DNA from: Artemisia argyi
Taxonomy: Eukaryota > Streptophyta > Magnoliopsida > Asterales > Asteraceae
Assembly: GCA_030686995.1 (NCBI GenBank)
Contig: CM060680.1
Span: 83,726,259 to 83,790,258, forward strand
Reading direction: 5' to 3'
Length of the DNA: 64,000 nucleotides
Shown: positions 23,166 through 35,071 of the stretch, piece by piece
How the letters are laid out: each line of letters starts with the position of its first letter
Position numbering within the stretch: the stretch's first letter is position 1
Program-made: the position numbers and the translations under genes
The notes under the pieces: generated by a model
The model's input: the letters and a program-made list of their open reading frames with translations, nothing else
Told to the model about the DNA's origin: nothing
Database searches by the model: none

Positions 23166-23868
23166 GCACCATAAGCTGAGACAACCATACCTCAGGAACA
23201 AATAAGCTTTCTAGATCTAACAGGACAACAAAGATAAGCTTGAAATAACCTAATAAGCAATCCTAAGCTGAAACTAAACAAGCTAAAAGGCACAAATAAG
23301 CACATCCAAACCCTATGAACTAACAGACCCCAATGGCTGCAACTGCAGGCCACTTTGCAGCCCCCTGTGGGACCCACAAGTCAGAACAAGGGTCCAAAGT
23401 AGAAGTTCATCTAATAAGCTAGATTGGAGAACTTTTCAATAAGCTAAAGAACATGCAATGGCCCCACAGATAAGCTCTCAAAGAGCTCATACAGAGGCAT
23501 GGTTACACTGATTGGTCAGTGTAATTGAGCTTGGTGCGTCAATATTGGGGAACCAAAATAAGCTATCAGATAAGCATACAACTGAAAGACAAGCATAAGC
23601 ATAGAAACATGTCCTAGTGAGGTTTTCAAAACAACAAAAAACACAGATTAAGGGTCACTAATTAGCAATCTACAAGCATAAGGAAAATGGCTTAAGGCCA
23701 AACTAACTGATGCAGGGCAAAAGTAGTCAAAATGGGTCACTTTAGGGGTGATTTTCACCAAACAAATGAGTTTGAAGATCAAATTTTTCTGTTGAATCAG
23801 ATGCACAAGCCATCAAGGAATACAAATTGACAATTTTCACCTAATTCCAAACTAGGGTGGTACACACG
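23166..23868 (-). repeat. Segment of the outer gypsy LTR lying inside the inner element
   Basis: Begins GCACCATAAGCTGAGACAACC immediately after the left LTR and matches 41369-42059 of the outer right LTR. It replaces the expected 3' internal sequence and polypurine tract. It retains the roughly 245 bp (about 23295-23540) missing from the copy at 35072-37338. It ends at TTCCAAACTA, where element internal sequence resumes. Confidence 0.85.
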
Positions 23869-23998
23869 GGTGAAAACCCATGTTCAACTACTGTTTTTGA
23901 TTACCGAGTCGCTAGCTTGACTCGACCTCGAATTGATTTGTTCATGAGGAAGCTACTGTTTTTGTTAACCGAGTCGCTAGCTTGACTCGACCCCGAAT
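23869..23998 (-). other. Remnant of the inner element's 3' internal region
   Basis: About 130 bp homologous to 38043-38140 of the outer element, with the words CGAGTC(G/A)CTAGCTTGACTCGAC present twice here. It links the LTR-derived segment to the end of pol. Confidence 0.7.
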
Positions 23999-26900
23999 TT
24001 ATTGGTCCATGGGGAAAGTTTGGAGATCCGGGACAACCATTGGTTGTATGTCCCCTCCAAAGTAGTGTTTTCACCGATGGCCATTCACTTTAAAGTTGGA
24101 ACCGTCAGGTTGAGATAACTCAACAGTTCCATATGGAAATACTCTTGTTACAGTGAATGGCCCAGACCAACGAGTTTTAAGCTTTCCTGAGAATATCTTC
24201 AATCGTGAATTGAAGAGAAGGACTCTGTCACCGATGTTGAAAACACGATTTTTAATTTTAGAGTCGTGGATCTACTTGGTTTTTTCCTTGTAAATCAAAG
24301 AATTCTCATAAGCCTGATCACGAAGTTCATTTAATTCGTTTAGTTGAACCTTGCGGTGATCACCCGCTGTGTGAAGGTCGAAGTTTGCATGTTTTAAGGC
24401 CCAGTAGGCCTTATGTTCTAATTCGATCGGAAGATGACATGTTTTCCCATACACTAGCTTATATGGAGTACACCCGATGGGTGTTTTGTAAGCAGTGCGG
24501 AAAGCCCATAATGCATCATCCAGCTTATCCGACCAAGAGGCACGGTTTTCTCCCATCGTCCTCTCCAGAATTCTCTTAATACCCCGATTCGAGACCTCCA
24601 CCTACCCACTTGTTTGTGGGTGGTATGCTGTAGAAAGACGGTGAGTTACATCATATTTCAGCATCACTCTTGCAAATTGTTCATTGCAGAAGTGTGTGCC
24701 ACGATCACTGATAATGGCATGAGGAGTTCCGAATCTGGCAAAGAGAGACTTCAAAAAGTTAACGACTACTCGGGTATCATTGGTGGGTAAAGCTTTTGCT
24801 TCAACCCATTTTGACAGATAGTCGACAGCCACGAGTATGTATTTATTCCCTCGTGAAGACGGGAATGGCCCCATAAAATCAATGCCCCACATATGAAATA
24901 TTTCACAGACTTGGATGGCATTTTGTGGCATCTCATTCTTTTTGGAAATATTCCCGTGACGCTGGCAAGCCTCACAGGTATTGATAAGTTCATGGGCGTC
25001 TTTATAGATCGTGGGCCAAAAGAATCCCGAATCAAACACCTTTTTGGCGGTGTAGTTTGGGTTATGATGTCCCCCCGTGGGTCCATCATGACAAGCTTTA
25101 AGAATTTCCATCGCTTCTTGGCCATGGACACACCGTCGGATGACTTGATCCGCACATATTTTGTATAAGTAGGGGTCGTCCCAGAAATAATGTTTCACAT
25201 CTTTAAAGAATTTTCTTTTTTGTTGGGACGACATCCCTTTCACAACGAAATTTCCCGCATGGTAATTTGCAAAGTCGGCAAACCATGGGGTAGTAGTATC
25301 ATCCCTGGTAGAGATTAGATTGAGAGTCTCCAGAGGAAAAGTTTCATTAATTTCTTTTCTCTCGAGAATATCCTGATGAGGATTCTCTAACCGGGACAAG
25401 TGATCAGCAGCAAGGTTCTCTGCTGCTTTTTTTTATCTCTTATGAGTATATCGAATTCCTGAAGGAGCAGGACCCAACAGAGCAGTCTTGGCTTTGCGTC
25501 CTGTTTAGTGAACAGGTATTTCAAAGCCGAGTGGTCCGTATACACCACGCATTTGGTTAAGATTAAGTAAGGCCTAAATTTCTCAAAGGCATATACCACA
25601 AATAATAATTCTTTTTCTGTGGTGGTATAGTGCGTTTGAGCTTCACTCATGGTCTTACTTGCGTAGTGTATTGGCTGAAAATGTTTTGTTTTGCGTTGCC
25701 CCAGAACTGCACCAATAGCGAAGTCGCTAGCATCGCACATAAGTTCGAAGGGTAAGTCCCAGTCGGGGGCAACAAGGATCGGTGCCTCGGTAAGCCTTTT
25801 CTTTAAAGTAGAAAAAGCTTCGATGCACTCGAGGGAAAAGATGAAAGGAGCATCCTTTTCAAGAAGATGAGTCATGGGCCGGGCTATTTTGGAGAAATCC
25901 TGAATGAATCTCCGATAGAACCCGACATGGCCAAGGACACTCCTTATTCCTTTAACAGTGGTGGGATGAGGCAGTTTAGCAATAACATCAATTTTGGCCT
26001 TATCGACCTCAATCCCACTTTTTGAAATTTTATGGACGAGGACAATGCCCTCCCTAACCATAAAATGGCTCTTCTCTCAGTTTAGACAAAGATTCGTGTT
26101 TTCACAACGTTGAAGCATCTTTTCTAAATGGGAGAGGCATGAGTCGAAAGAATTCCCGATGACTGAGAAGTCTTCCATGAATACCTCCATGGTTTTCCCG
26201 ATCATGTCGTGGAAAATAGCCATCATGCACCTCTGGAAAGTGCCCGGAGCATTGAATAACCCAAAAGGCATGCGACGATAGGCAAACGTCCCGTAAGGGC
26301 ATGTAAAGGTAGTCTTCTCTTGATCCTGTGGATCAATGGGAATCTGGAAGTAACCCGAGAAGCTGTCGAGGAAGCAATAATACTCATTCCCCGCTAGTCT
26401 CTCGAGCATCTGATCCATAAAGGGCAGAGGGAAATGGTCTTTGCGGGTGGCTTTGTTAAGCTTTCTGTAATCGATACATACTCGCCACCCTGTAACCAAA
26501 CGAGTTGGTATCAACTCGTTATCCTCATTTGTGACAACCGTGATGCCACCCTTTTTTGGAACACAATGTATCGGGCTAACCCAAGGACTGTCTGATATAG
26601 GGTAAATCAATCCCGCATCGAGAAGTTTGATAACTTCTTCCTTGATAACTTCGTGGATTTTTGGATTTACCCTTCTTTGATGCTGTACAGCAGGTTTAAA
26701 GTCCTCTTCCATTAGGATTTTGTGTGTACAAAAATCCGGGTTAATACCCTTTATGTCTGAGAGCTTCCAAGCAATTGCTTGCTTGTGGGACTTTAAAACC
26801 TTAAGCAGCGCGGTTTTCTCCTCATCCTTTAAGTCTTTTGCAATAATGACTGGTAACTTATCGTTACCTTCCAAGAATGCATATTCTAGATGAGGAGGCA

Positions 26901-27303
26901 GGTCCTTAAGTTCGACCTCGGGGAAATCATCATTTTTCTCAACATATTTGACTTCCGCCTTATGAAGTTGTGGAGGTAGAACAGGAATGGGAGAAGGATC
27001 TTTGTTCAATAACTTCTCAAGGAGAAGTATATCCCTCTCCGGGTCAATCTCTTGGTTATCAATTCCTTCGAGAACTGAATCACTTTTGAGAAAGGCCTCT
27101 AATTCCTCAAGGACGAAATCACTTCCCTCAAACGGAGTGAGGGAAGGAGAAGAATTAGCGATTATGGGGTGAGAAGAGGGAGTGGGATTTCCACTCGGAG
27201 AACTCTCAGCGAATCCAAGGATTTCCTGAGCATACTCCTCGGATGCAATGTCAATGACATCAATTCGGTTGACCGATTTAGCATCATAATTCGAGGAGTA
27301 TCT
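23999..27303 (-). pseudogene. pol: Pol polyprotein (RT, RNase H, integrase), disrupted
   Basis: Continues the gag frame on the minus strand. An acidic linker (27303-27010) is followed by reverse transcriptase (27009-26077: IPISDSPWVSPIHCVPKKGG, RVCIDYRKLNKAT, MPFGLFNAPGTFQRCM). The catalytic box reads FMEDF where FMDDF is expected. RT/RNase H continues at 26061-25387 ([24 protein letters not shown]). Integrase is at 25399-24272: the GHH...CEAC zinc-binding motif, the DDE-type core ([18 protein letters not shown]), and downstream a GPF...FPYG motif. Breaks: TAG at 27304-27306, a stop at 26077-26079 (probably Trp to TGA), a frameshift at an A-rich run near 25430, TAG at 24602-24604, a stop at 24272-24274, and a one-base loss near 24075. 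This copy cannot make active Pol. Confidence 0.92.
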
Positions 27304-29751
27304 CTAGGTTTGATCAAGGTTGAACGTTATCGCTTCAGTGCCAACTCGTAACGTGATTTCCTCATCGAAAACATCGATTAATGCACGACCCGTCCTTAAG
27401 AATCCCCTCCCAAGAATGAGAGGAACTCTTGGATCCGCATCGAAATCAACAACGACAAAGTCTGCCGGAAAATGGAACTTTCCCACTCTTACAAACACGT
27501 CCTCGGCAATACCAAGGGGACGTGAAATTGAACGGTCTGCAAGCTCGAGAGTCATGCATGTGGGACTAAGTGCCTGGAGAGAGAGCTTTTTCCAAACTGA
27601 GTAGGGCATTAAGTTGATGCTTGCACCAAGATCGGCCAAGGCAAAGCATTCAACCAACCCTGGGAAAATACATGGTATTAGAAATTTCCCGGGGTCTCCT
27701 AGCTTCTCGGGAAGCTGTTTCAACAGAACTGCAGAGCAGTTTTCATTGAGTGGAGTTCGTGCCATCTCAAACAGTTTTTCTTTATTGCTCAACAGGTTTT
27801 TGATTGTCGATGCGAATTTGGGCATTAAAAGAAGAGCATCCGCGAAACTAATATCTAAGTGTAGTTCTTGAAAAATCTGAAAGAATTTTTCCATCTGATG
27901 ATTAGCTTTTTCACAGAGCTTCTGATCTTGCAATCGTGAGGGATATGGAATTGTTGGTTTTGGGTTGGCTTTTGGTATTTCAACAGAACCTTTAGGAGTT
28001 TCAAACATGACTCTTTTAGGGAGAGTCGGGACCGGGATAACTGGAGGAGGGATGTCATTGGTACCTCCGTTATTAGTAGGAAGTATCGTATCCGTAGTAT
28101 CCTCAGTTTCACATTCCTCTACCGGGACAGGAGAAGAGGTAGACTGAGCTGTGGGTCCTTTATGAGAAACTCCACTTCTTGTGGTGATCGCCTTTACATC
28201 GCCCCTCGGATTAGCAATCGTGTTGCTAGGTAAAGTAGTACCTGAGCCCGAGGGTCGATCATTTAAAGACTTCTTCAAGTCAGAGATTTGACTAACCAGC
28301 ACTTTGTTCAGTTCATCTTGGGATTTCATAAACTGTTTTAATAACTCATCAGATGATGGTCCAGTTGGAACAATGGCTTGATTTTGGTTTGGAAAATTTT
28401 GAGCCTGATTGTTCTGGAAATTCCCATGTTGCTGGTTGTTATTACCCTGGAAGTGGTTTTGTTGTTGAAAATTACCCTGAGGGTAATTGTTCTGACCTTG
28501 ATTACGGTTATAATTCCCTTGGTTCTGATTTTGTTGAACCTGGTTTTGACCAGAGTTGAAATTCCCTTGGTTGTTAAAACCTTGGTTCATTCGGTTCTGG
28601 TTCTGATTCTGGTTAAAGTTCTGGTTTCTGTTTTGACCATTTTGGTTCTGGGATTGATTAAATCCCGGTGGTCCAATGTAGTTATTGGAACGATAACTCA
28701 ACAGATTTCGGTCCCCTTGCGGTTGGTAAGAATTACCTCCCGTATTGTAGGAACCTTGGGCTGTGAATATGTTCTCTTGAGTGAAGCCACCGGAGGCTGG
28801 GCACTCATGGTATGGGTGTGGACCACCACAGGTTTCACAACTGATAGTTTTATTCTGCTGATTGTGATTTGTCTGGTGAATTCGGAGAACCGCAGCCGAT
28901 AAATCATCAAACTTTCTGGTAAGGGCAGCTATTTCATTATTTGCCGGAGTGACTGACTTACATGAGTCATTCCTCTCTGCAGAGGAGTCCCAAAAATTGT
29001 GATGGGCAGTCATGTTTTCGATTAAGTCATAACACTCTTCAGGGGTCCTTTTCATAAAGGTGCCCCCAACAGCAGCATTGATGGTGTCACGATGACGTAG
29101 TGTCAAACCATTATAAAAGGTATCAATAATGGTGACAAGAAGCATGTTATGATTGGGACACCGATCAATAGCAAGTTTGTAGCGTTCCCATGCCTCAAAT
29201 AAGGACTCTTCGGGAAGCTGTCTGAAGTTACTAATATCGTTTCTCAGCTTTGTAACCATAGATGGTGGAAAGTATTTAGCCAAGAATTTAGTAACCATCT
29301 CATCAAAAGTATGGATCGAATTCTTAGGAAGTCGATCGAACCATGAAGTCGCATGATGAGTGAGAGAATATGGGAACAGGTATAAACGCAGGCCGTCTTC
29401 GGTGATGCCAATTTGTTTCATGCTCTGGGTGACGGTTAAAAATTTATCGAGATGCTTGTTAGCATCGTCACCCGGCAAACTGTGGAACTGACACGAATTC
29501 TGGACCTGTTGTATCATGTTGTGTTTTAGTCCAAAATCCGAGGCTCCAATTGTAAGTGGTGCAATGGGTCCACCCCTCCCGTGCATGGTAGGTTGACACA
29601 GTTCCTCCATTGTTCGGGTGTCAGGAACTGGTTCCTCCTTGGGAGGGATTGGGGGCTCATCGTTCATTTTTAGTGTGTGTTCTTCTTCAACAGTACGTAA
29701 CTCGGTTACATTTCTATGACGATTACGTCGTGATTGTGAACGAGTGCGCAT
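27304..29751 (-). CDS. gag: Gag-protease polyprotein of the innermost gypsy element
   Basis: 815 codons open from ATG 29751 (MRTRSQSRRNRHRN). The retrotransposon Gag domain spans about residues 80-260 (HLDKFLTVTQSMKQIG, TSWFDRLPKNSIHTFDEMV, FRQLPEESLFEAWERYK). One zinc knuckle follows near residue 305 (CETCGGPHPYHEC), then a long Asn/Gln-rich low-complexity region (about 340-460). The retropepsin-like protease is C-terminal (ALADLGASINLMPYSVWKKL, LADRSISRPLG, LILGRGFLRTGRALID). Gag forms the particle and the protease processes it. The ORF ends at a TAG that looks like a point mutation in a formerly continuous gag-pol frame. The leader from the LTR to the start is 630 bp. This is the best-preserved coding region in the window. 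Confidence 0.92.
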   Translation of the reverse strand: MRTRSQSRRNRHRNVTELRTVEEEHTLKMNDEPPIPPKEEPVPDTRTMEELCQPTMHGRGGPIAPLTIGASDFGLKHNMIQQVQNSCQFHSLPGDDANKHLDKFLTVTQSMKQIGITEDGLRLYLFPYSLTHHATSWFDRLPKNSIHTFDEMVTKFLAKYFPPSMVTKLRNDISNFRQLPEESLFEAWERYKLAIDRCPNHNMLLVTIIDTFYNGLTLRHRDTINAAVGGTFMKRTPEECYDLIENMTAHHNFWDSSAERNDSCKSVTPANNEIAALTRKFDDLSAAVLRIHQTNHNQQNKTISCETCGGPHPYHECPASGGFTQENIFTAQGSYNTGGNSYQPQGDRNLLSYRSNNYIGPPGFNQSQNQNGQNRNQNFNQNQNQNRMNQGFNNQGNFNSGQNQVQQNQNQGNYNRNQGQNNYPQGNFQQQNHFQGNNNQQHGNFQNNQAQNFPNQNQAIVPTGPSSDELLKQFMKSQDELNKVLVSQISDLKKSLNDRPSGSGTTLPSNTIANPRGDVKAITTRSGVSHKGPTAQSTSSPVPVEECETEDTTDTILPTNNGGTNDIPPPVIPVPTLPKRVMFETPKGSVEIPKANPKPTIPYPSRLQDQKLCEKANHQMEKFFQIFQELHLDISFADALLLMPKFASTIKNLLSNKEKLFEMARTPLNENCSAVLLKQLPEKLGDPGKFLIPCIFPGLVECFALADLGASINLMPYSVWKKLSLQALSPTCMTLELADRSISRPLGIAEDVFVRVGKFHFPADFVVVDFDADPRVPLILGRGFLRTGRALIDVFDEEITLRVGTEAITFNLDQT

Positions 29752-30381
29752 GCACTAAAAACAATTTTCAAAACAAGATCGAGGCAAAACCACAGTGAAC
29801 TTAAATCCAATAATCACAAGTGAAATGGCTTCTTTGAAAAAGGTACACCAATCACAGGGATACAATGGCAAGTTTTTATCTTAAGTTTGGGAACTTATTA
29901 TGTTCACACCCCCAGTTGGTAGGTGTTCTGCCTTGGTTTGCGGTGGTAAACTTTTATGTAATTATATTCACAGTAAAATGTTTTTGGCTTTTCGTGTATG
30001 GGTGAAAAAACTTGGACAATATTTTTGGAACTGATTCGTTAACCGAAATCGTTCCTTTAAGATTACTCGCAGGCTAGAGGGAGGGAATAAATGGATCCCT
30101 CTTCAGTTCGCAATTTAATGTCAGAACTTACCTTATAACAGCTGTTTCAGGTTGTAATCTTAAAGTAAACGAAGTAATTTAACTTCACAGTTTGTTTTGT
30201 TGTTTATGATTTTTTTTTTTGGTGTTTTTAACACTTTAGGAAAAGTGTTAGTGAAAATTTTCAAATATGATTTTGATTTTTTACAAAGTGATGGTATTTG
30301 TACAAGAGGGGTTTTTGAAAACCACTATACGTAAATCGTTTGAAAATACGCAACAACCTCCCCGGCAGCGGCGCCAAATTT
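29752..30381 (-). other. Leader of the innermost gypsy element with primer binding site
   Basis: Untranslated leader between the 5' LTR and gag. The primer site lies at 30359-30376 (minus strand TGGCGCCGCTGCCGGGGA, matching tRNA-Asp except for one base). No gene is seen. Confidence 0.85.
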
Positions 30382-33300
30382 TGACTCCTCCCAAACCAAC
30401 CAGTCAAGCGTGTGCAGTTGATAGGTCCACCTGGGAGAAAAAGTCAAGTATTAAAATCCGTGGAAGTACAGGGAAATCCCCGGGTCGTTAAGTCCCAACG
30501 AGATTGAAATTGTATTTGTAAATGTTTTGGGAATAAATGGTACTGAGGACAGTAACCAAAGATTAAGTGGGTTTGATTTACACTACTGATATTATTTGGA
30601 TAACAATATAAAACAAGCACAATAAACAGCTATGTATACACGTAAACTGAAATGGAAACAAATACGTATGCGTACTGAGAAAAATGTGAGTTTTAAGGAA
30701 AAATAAACTACAGGGGTTAAAAATGAAAATTCTATAAACTTAAACTTAAAAAAAATTAATGTAAAAATAAAATTATTTTTTAGATTATTTTATTATTTAT
30801 TATTAATTATTTAATTAAAAACTATTTAACTATTTAATTAAAATTAATTTAAATTAACCTAAAAATGATAAATACTACAAATTAAACTAAAAACTTGAAA
30901 AAATATTTTCTAAAACTTAAATGAACTTGAAGAAAGTATAAAAAATTAAAAATAAATATTTTTGTCTTTTTATGTGTTTTTTATGAATTAATTACTAATT
31001 ATTTTAATTAAACTAAATAAACTATTTTAAATTACTAAAAATACTAAAACAACTTAGAAAATTATGGAAAATTTTATAAAACTAATTAACCATCACAGGA
31101 ATCCTAAAAAATTATAAAATTATTCTAAAAATTATATTTAGGCTAATTTACTAATTAATTACTTATTTATTAATTAAAATCTAATTAACTAAATTAATTA
31201 AGGAAAATAGGAAATGAACAGTAACAATTAGGAAATTATTTTCTAAAAACACCTAATGGTTTATAAAACTTAAAAAAAATATAAAAAGATACTACTATTA
31301 AATAAAAATTATTAAAACTATTTAATTAACTAATATTACTTAATTATTAATTAAACTATTATTAATTAAAATAAATATTAGTTGAACAGTAAAAATTATG
31401 AAAAAATTACAGTAAGTATATTAAGTAATGAAAAGCCTAGGAAAAATAAACTTGGTCCAACAGCTTATTCAAATAAGCAGTTATAAGCCAAACGGCTTAT
31501 TTAAGCTTATTACTCAAAAACACCCTTAAGTATATTGATGTTGCAATACTAAACGGAACTGGTGCCCCAGAGCTAATGGAAGGGGTGTGTGTTATAATGC
31601 ATGATACTATCCAAGAGGTCACAGGTTCGATTCCCACACACACCCAAATTTTTGAAACTTTTTATTTTTTTGATTTTCTTTTTACAAACCTATTAAATAA
31701 GCAAAAATAACAAACTTTAAAAAAGGAAAACTTTTTATAATAGCCAAATAAGCTCTGTATGAGCTTATTTGCTCATCAGTTGGCTTAAAAAGCCAAATTT
31801 GGTTTTTTAACAAGCTAAAAGCTACAAACAAGCTACCAACATATAAATAAGCTATAAACTACTGAGTGTTACCTAAATTAAACTAAATCAACTAAATAAG
31901 CCACAAGAAATAAGCTGTAAGCTCAAATAAGCACAGCCAAGAAAAACTGAATACCAAACACTCGACAAGGCCAACTGCAGGCCTAAGTGGGACCCACAAA
32001 TAAGCTCAGGGGTCTAAAATGAGACTTGAGCAATCAAGTCCACCTGAGTGGCTTCCCAATAAGCCAAAAAGAAAACCCTAAGGTCCACTAATAAGCACTT
32101 GAGAAGCTTGTGAAGTTGGGTGGTTTGGGCTGACCACTCAGTGAACTCAGTTTGGTCAGGCCACAAGTTGGGTTCAAATAAGCTATCTCCAATAAGCTAA
32201 TGGTCTATCTAAGGCTAGGTAATGAAATTAGAGCTGATAAGCTCTCAATAAGCCAAATGGCTAGGGGTGGGGTCCACTGAGGAACTTTGCACAAGCTTGT
32301 GAAAAAGCTATTCAACACTGAGTGTTCAGTGTATTTTTGTGAAATGGACAAAACAAAAAGCTAATAGCAGCCCTAGTGAATAAGACCTAAACCACAAAAT
32401 AAGCCAAGGCTTTTGAAGTTTTGCTTATTGGCTTTCCAATAAGCAAAAACTTAGGGTGTGGGTCCCACTATGGAAGAAACTAAGGGCAATTAAAAATGGG
32501 TCCTTTGACTGGGTGCCCTGGTGCAAGACAAACCACAGGCCTGCAAGCCACTTTGAGCTTATCTAATAAGCTGCACAAAAATTACAAGAATAAGTTGGTG
32601 GTGGAATTCTCTAGCCTAGGTGGGGGACAACAAGTTGTGAAAAGTTTAGGGTCCAAATCTAAATAAAAAAATCAAATCAAATCCCTCAATTTTTGGTTTT
32701 TCTGATACAATTGAATTTTGACTTTCAAAGATTTAGGCCTAGTTTGACTTTGTTGAACTTTAATCTAATCCTATTGACTGATTACGATGAATTAAGTTAT
32801 ATTAAGACTAAATTATGCTAAAATAACTACTTATGAGATGAATTGATGAAGTATGAACCTAAATCTCTTGACAGACAACAATTGATATAGGATCAAAAGC
32901 TATTTTGACTTTCTAATGAGCAAACATAAGTTTATATGGTTTTTCTGGCCAAATATGAACCTAAGTGACATATAGCAAGAAAAAACAACAACTCAAACAA
33001 CTTCTAACACAGATAAACAACCTGATCCAAACACACCTTATAATTGATGTATTGATGATTTTCAAAGCAAAACAAGGTTTTAATCCATGAAACTGATTCC
33101 AAAGACTATAATATGATTAAATAAGATCAAATGAACATGAATCAACCACACCACAAGCATATAACACAGACTTGTCAAGTTTGAGCTTTACACTGTGTAA
33201 TTTTTGATTTTTAGTACAAGTGAATCTTATGAACAAGTAAACTATATTATTCAATATTATTACTATGTATAACTAATTAAGTAATAAAAACACAATTAGA

Positions 33301-35066
33301 AGCAATATGAAACAGGCTATAGTAAAAATGTCAAAATTAAGAATTTGGCTTACAATTGAATCAAGGTTGAGCAAAAGTGAACCAGGGACCAAGATCATTC
33401 CTACAACCTTCCACAAGGTTACTAATACCAAGGGCCATCCAAATTATACCCTGCTCCAAGCAGAATTCACCATGAACACAGATTTTTTATTTCCTTTTTA
33501 TTTTTCTTATTTTTTTTTATATTTTTGAGTTTAAGTATGAATACTGAGTTTAACTTCTATAATGCTTTTAATAAGTTACTAAAGGGACTTATATGAGATT
33601 ATAAGTCCAATAACAACAGGAATAAGCAATATATAAGCTAATGTGAAATTTTGAGTATTTGAAACTTGCATAAACTTTAAATGACCATAAGATTATAATT
33701 GAAGCTTGAAATAAGTTTATTTTAATGCTAAAAACACTAGTACAATACTTGGAAACTGAAAATTGAGCTGAGATTGCAAACTATTAATTAAACGACATAC
33801 ATGAATTTAAAACTAAAAACTATATCTTCTTCCTCTGCCTCTTACTCCTTTTATAGCACTTCAAATTGTTCCATGTGTCTCTCAGAGCAAATCCCACCTA
33901 TTCTGAGCCATTGGATCCCATCAATTGATCACAGCCATTCAAATCTACTTTTGGCGCCAAAATCCATAGAGGTAACTTGCAGCCGTTTTATTGCATTAAA
34001 TGCGGTTGAGGTGACTAGTGATGTTGGGGGGAACAATTTGGAGTGTAAGTTGGGCTTAGGGGTGGTGGTGTAAGGTGTTGCAGGGTGTAGGGGTGGTGGA
34101 TGGTGTAGGTGTGACACGTGGAGTCCCCTGGTGCAAAACCAGGGGAAGGGGTTTGGTTTAGAGGGTGACAGAGGGGGTTTATGATGTGGAAAAGTGAAGG
34201 CAAGTGGTGAAGGTGGATGGTGGTGGAGGTTAAGCAGGTGACGAGGGGGGTTGAAGAAGGTGGAGGTCAACGGGTCAACGAGGTCAACATATTTGACCCC
34301 GTTTTTATTTAAAAGGGATGGATGGGCTTTTTTGTGTTTTGGGCTTAGGGATAAAATGGGTGGGCTGGTTTTTATTATTTAGATTTTAAGGAGTTGGATT
34401 ATAAGGATAAATGGATCCGGTTTGGTTTTGGTGTTAAATAAAGCCCAAGGACTAAATGTGTAATTTGATGAAACTTTAGGGCTGATCATTCCATATTTCC
34501 AAAGTATCACAAAGGTCCATTCCTGCCATATAACATTAGTACAAGGATATTATTTGTATTTTTTTCATTTTAAAACCTCAAGGGACCATTTATGTAATTT
34601 CACCAAAGTTGAGGGGGTGAAATTGTAATTTCCCACAAGTTATGAAAAAGTTCCAAATTGTATTTTATGAATAGTACAAGGGTGATATTTGATACAATTC
34701 CATTTTAAAACACCCAGGGAGTAATTAATCTAATTTTGAAACTTGAGGGGTAAATATTGCCATTTTGTGAAAACTTTCATCCAGGGATTTATAGTGAACA
34801 TGTTTGATTTCCCAAGGACTTAAATTGACTTTTCTTTCATTTTAGACCTTCAGGGACTAGTTTTGACAAGTTTTGAAAGTTGAGGGACTGAAATTGCCAA
34901 TTATGCAAACTTTGTACGTTTTTTATCTGTTTTTGATTATTTTGCATTTGAAACATATAAAACACACTTCTAAGATATTTTCAGTATTTTGATGCATATT
35001 TGAGTGTTTTTGAATGTTTTGGCAGTTCAGATTGGTATAAAATGATGAGTATTTAGACACTCATCA
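30382..35066 (-). repeat. Right (5') LTR of the innermost gypsy element
   Basis: Same ends as the left copy. It keeps about 36 bp at 31520-31555 that the left copy lacks, between short AAAC repeats. Minus-strand TATA box CTATAAAAGG at 33847-33856. Tracts such as "GGGACTA...TTTGCCAA" recur in its U3 and in the outer LTR, showing that the two families are related. Confidence 0.93.
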
Positions 35067-35071
35067 GCACC

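Larger units (their letters stand above)
18495..35066 (-). mobile_element. Athila/Tat-like gypsy retrotransposon with gag-pro-pol, innermost insertion
   Basis: Inserted in the 3' LTR of the surrounding gypsy element with a GCACC duplication (18490-18494 and 35067-35071). LTRs are 18495-23165 and 30382-35066, near-identical by eye. The primer site at 30359-30376 is TGGCGCCGCTGCCGGGGA on the minus strand, close to the complement of the tRNA-Asp 3' end. Gag-protease is intact as an ORF; pol carries stops, a frameshift and a changed catalytic residue. The 3' end of the internal region, including the polypurine tract, is replaced by LTR sequence of the outer element. Confidence 0.93.

Noticed and set aside
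28353..28902. Plus-strand ORFs opposite the Asn/Gln-rich part of gag
   Set aside because: Shadow frames of a low-complexity coding region.
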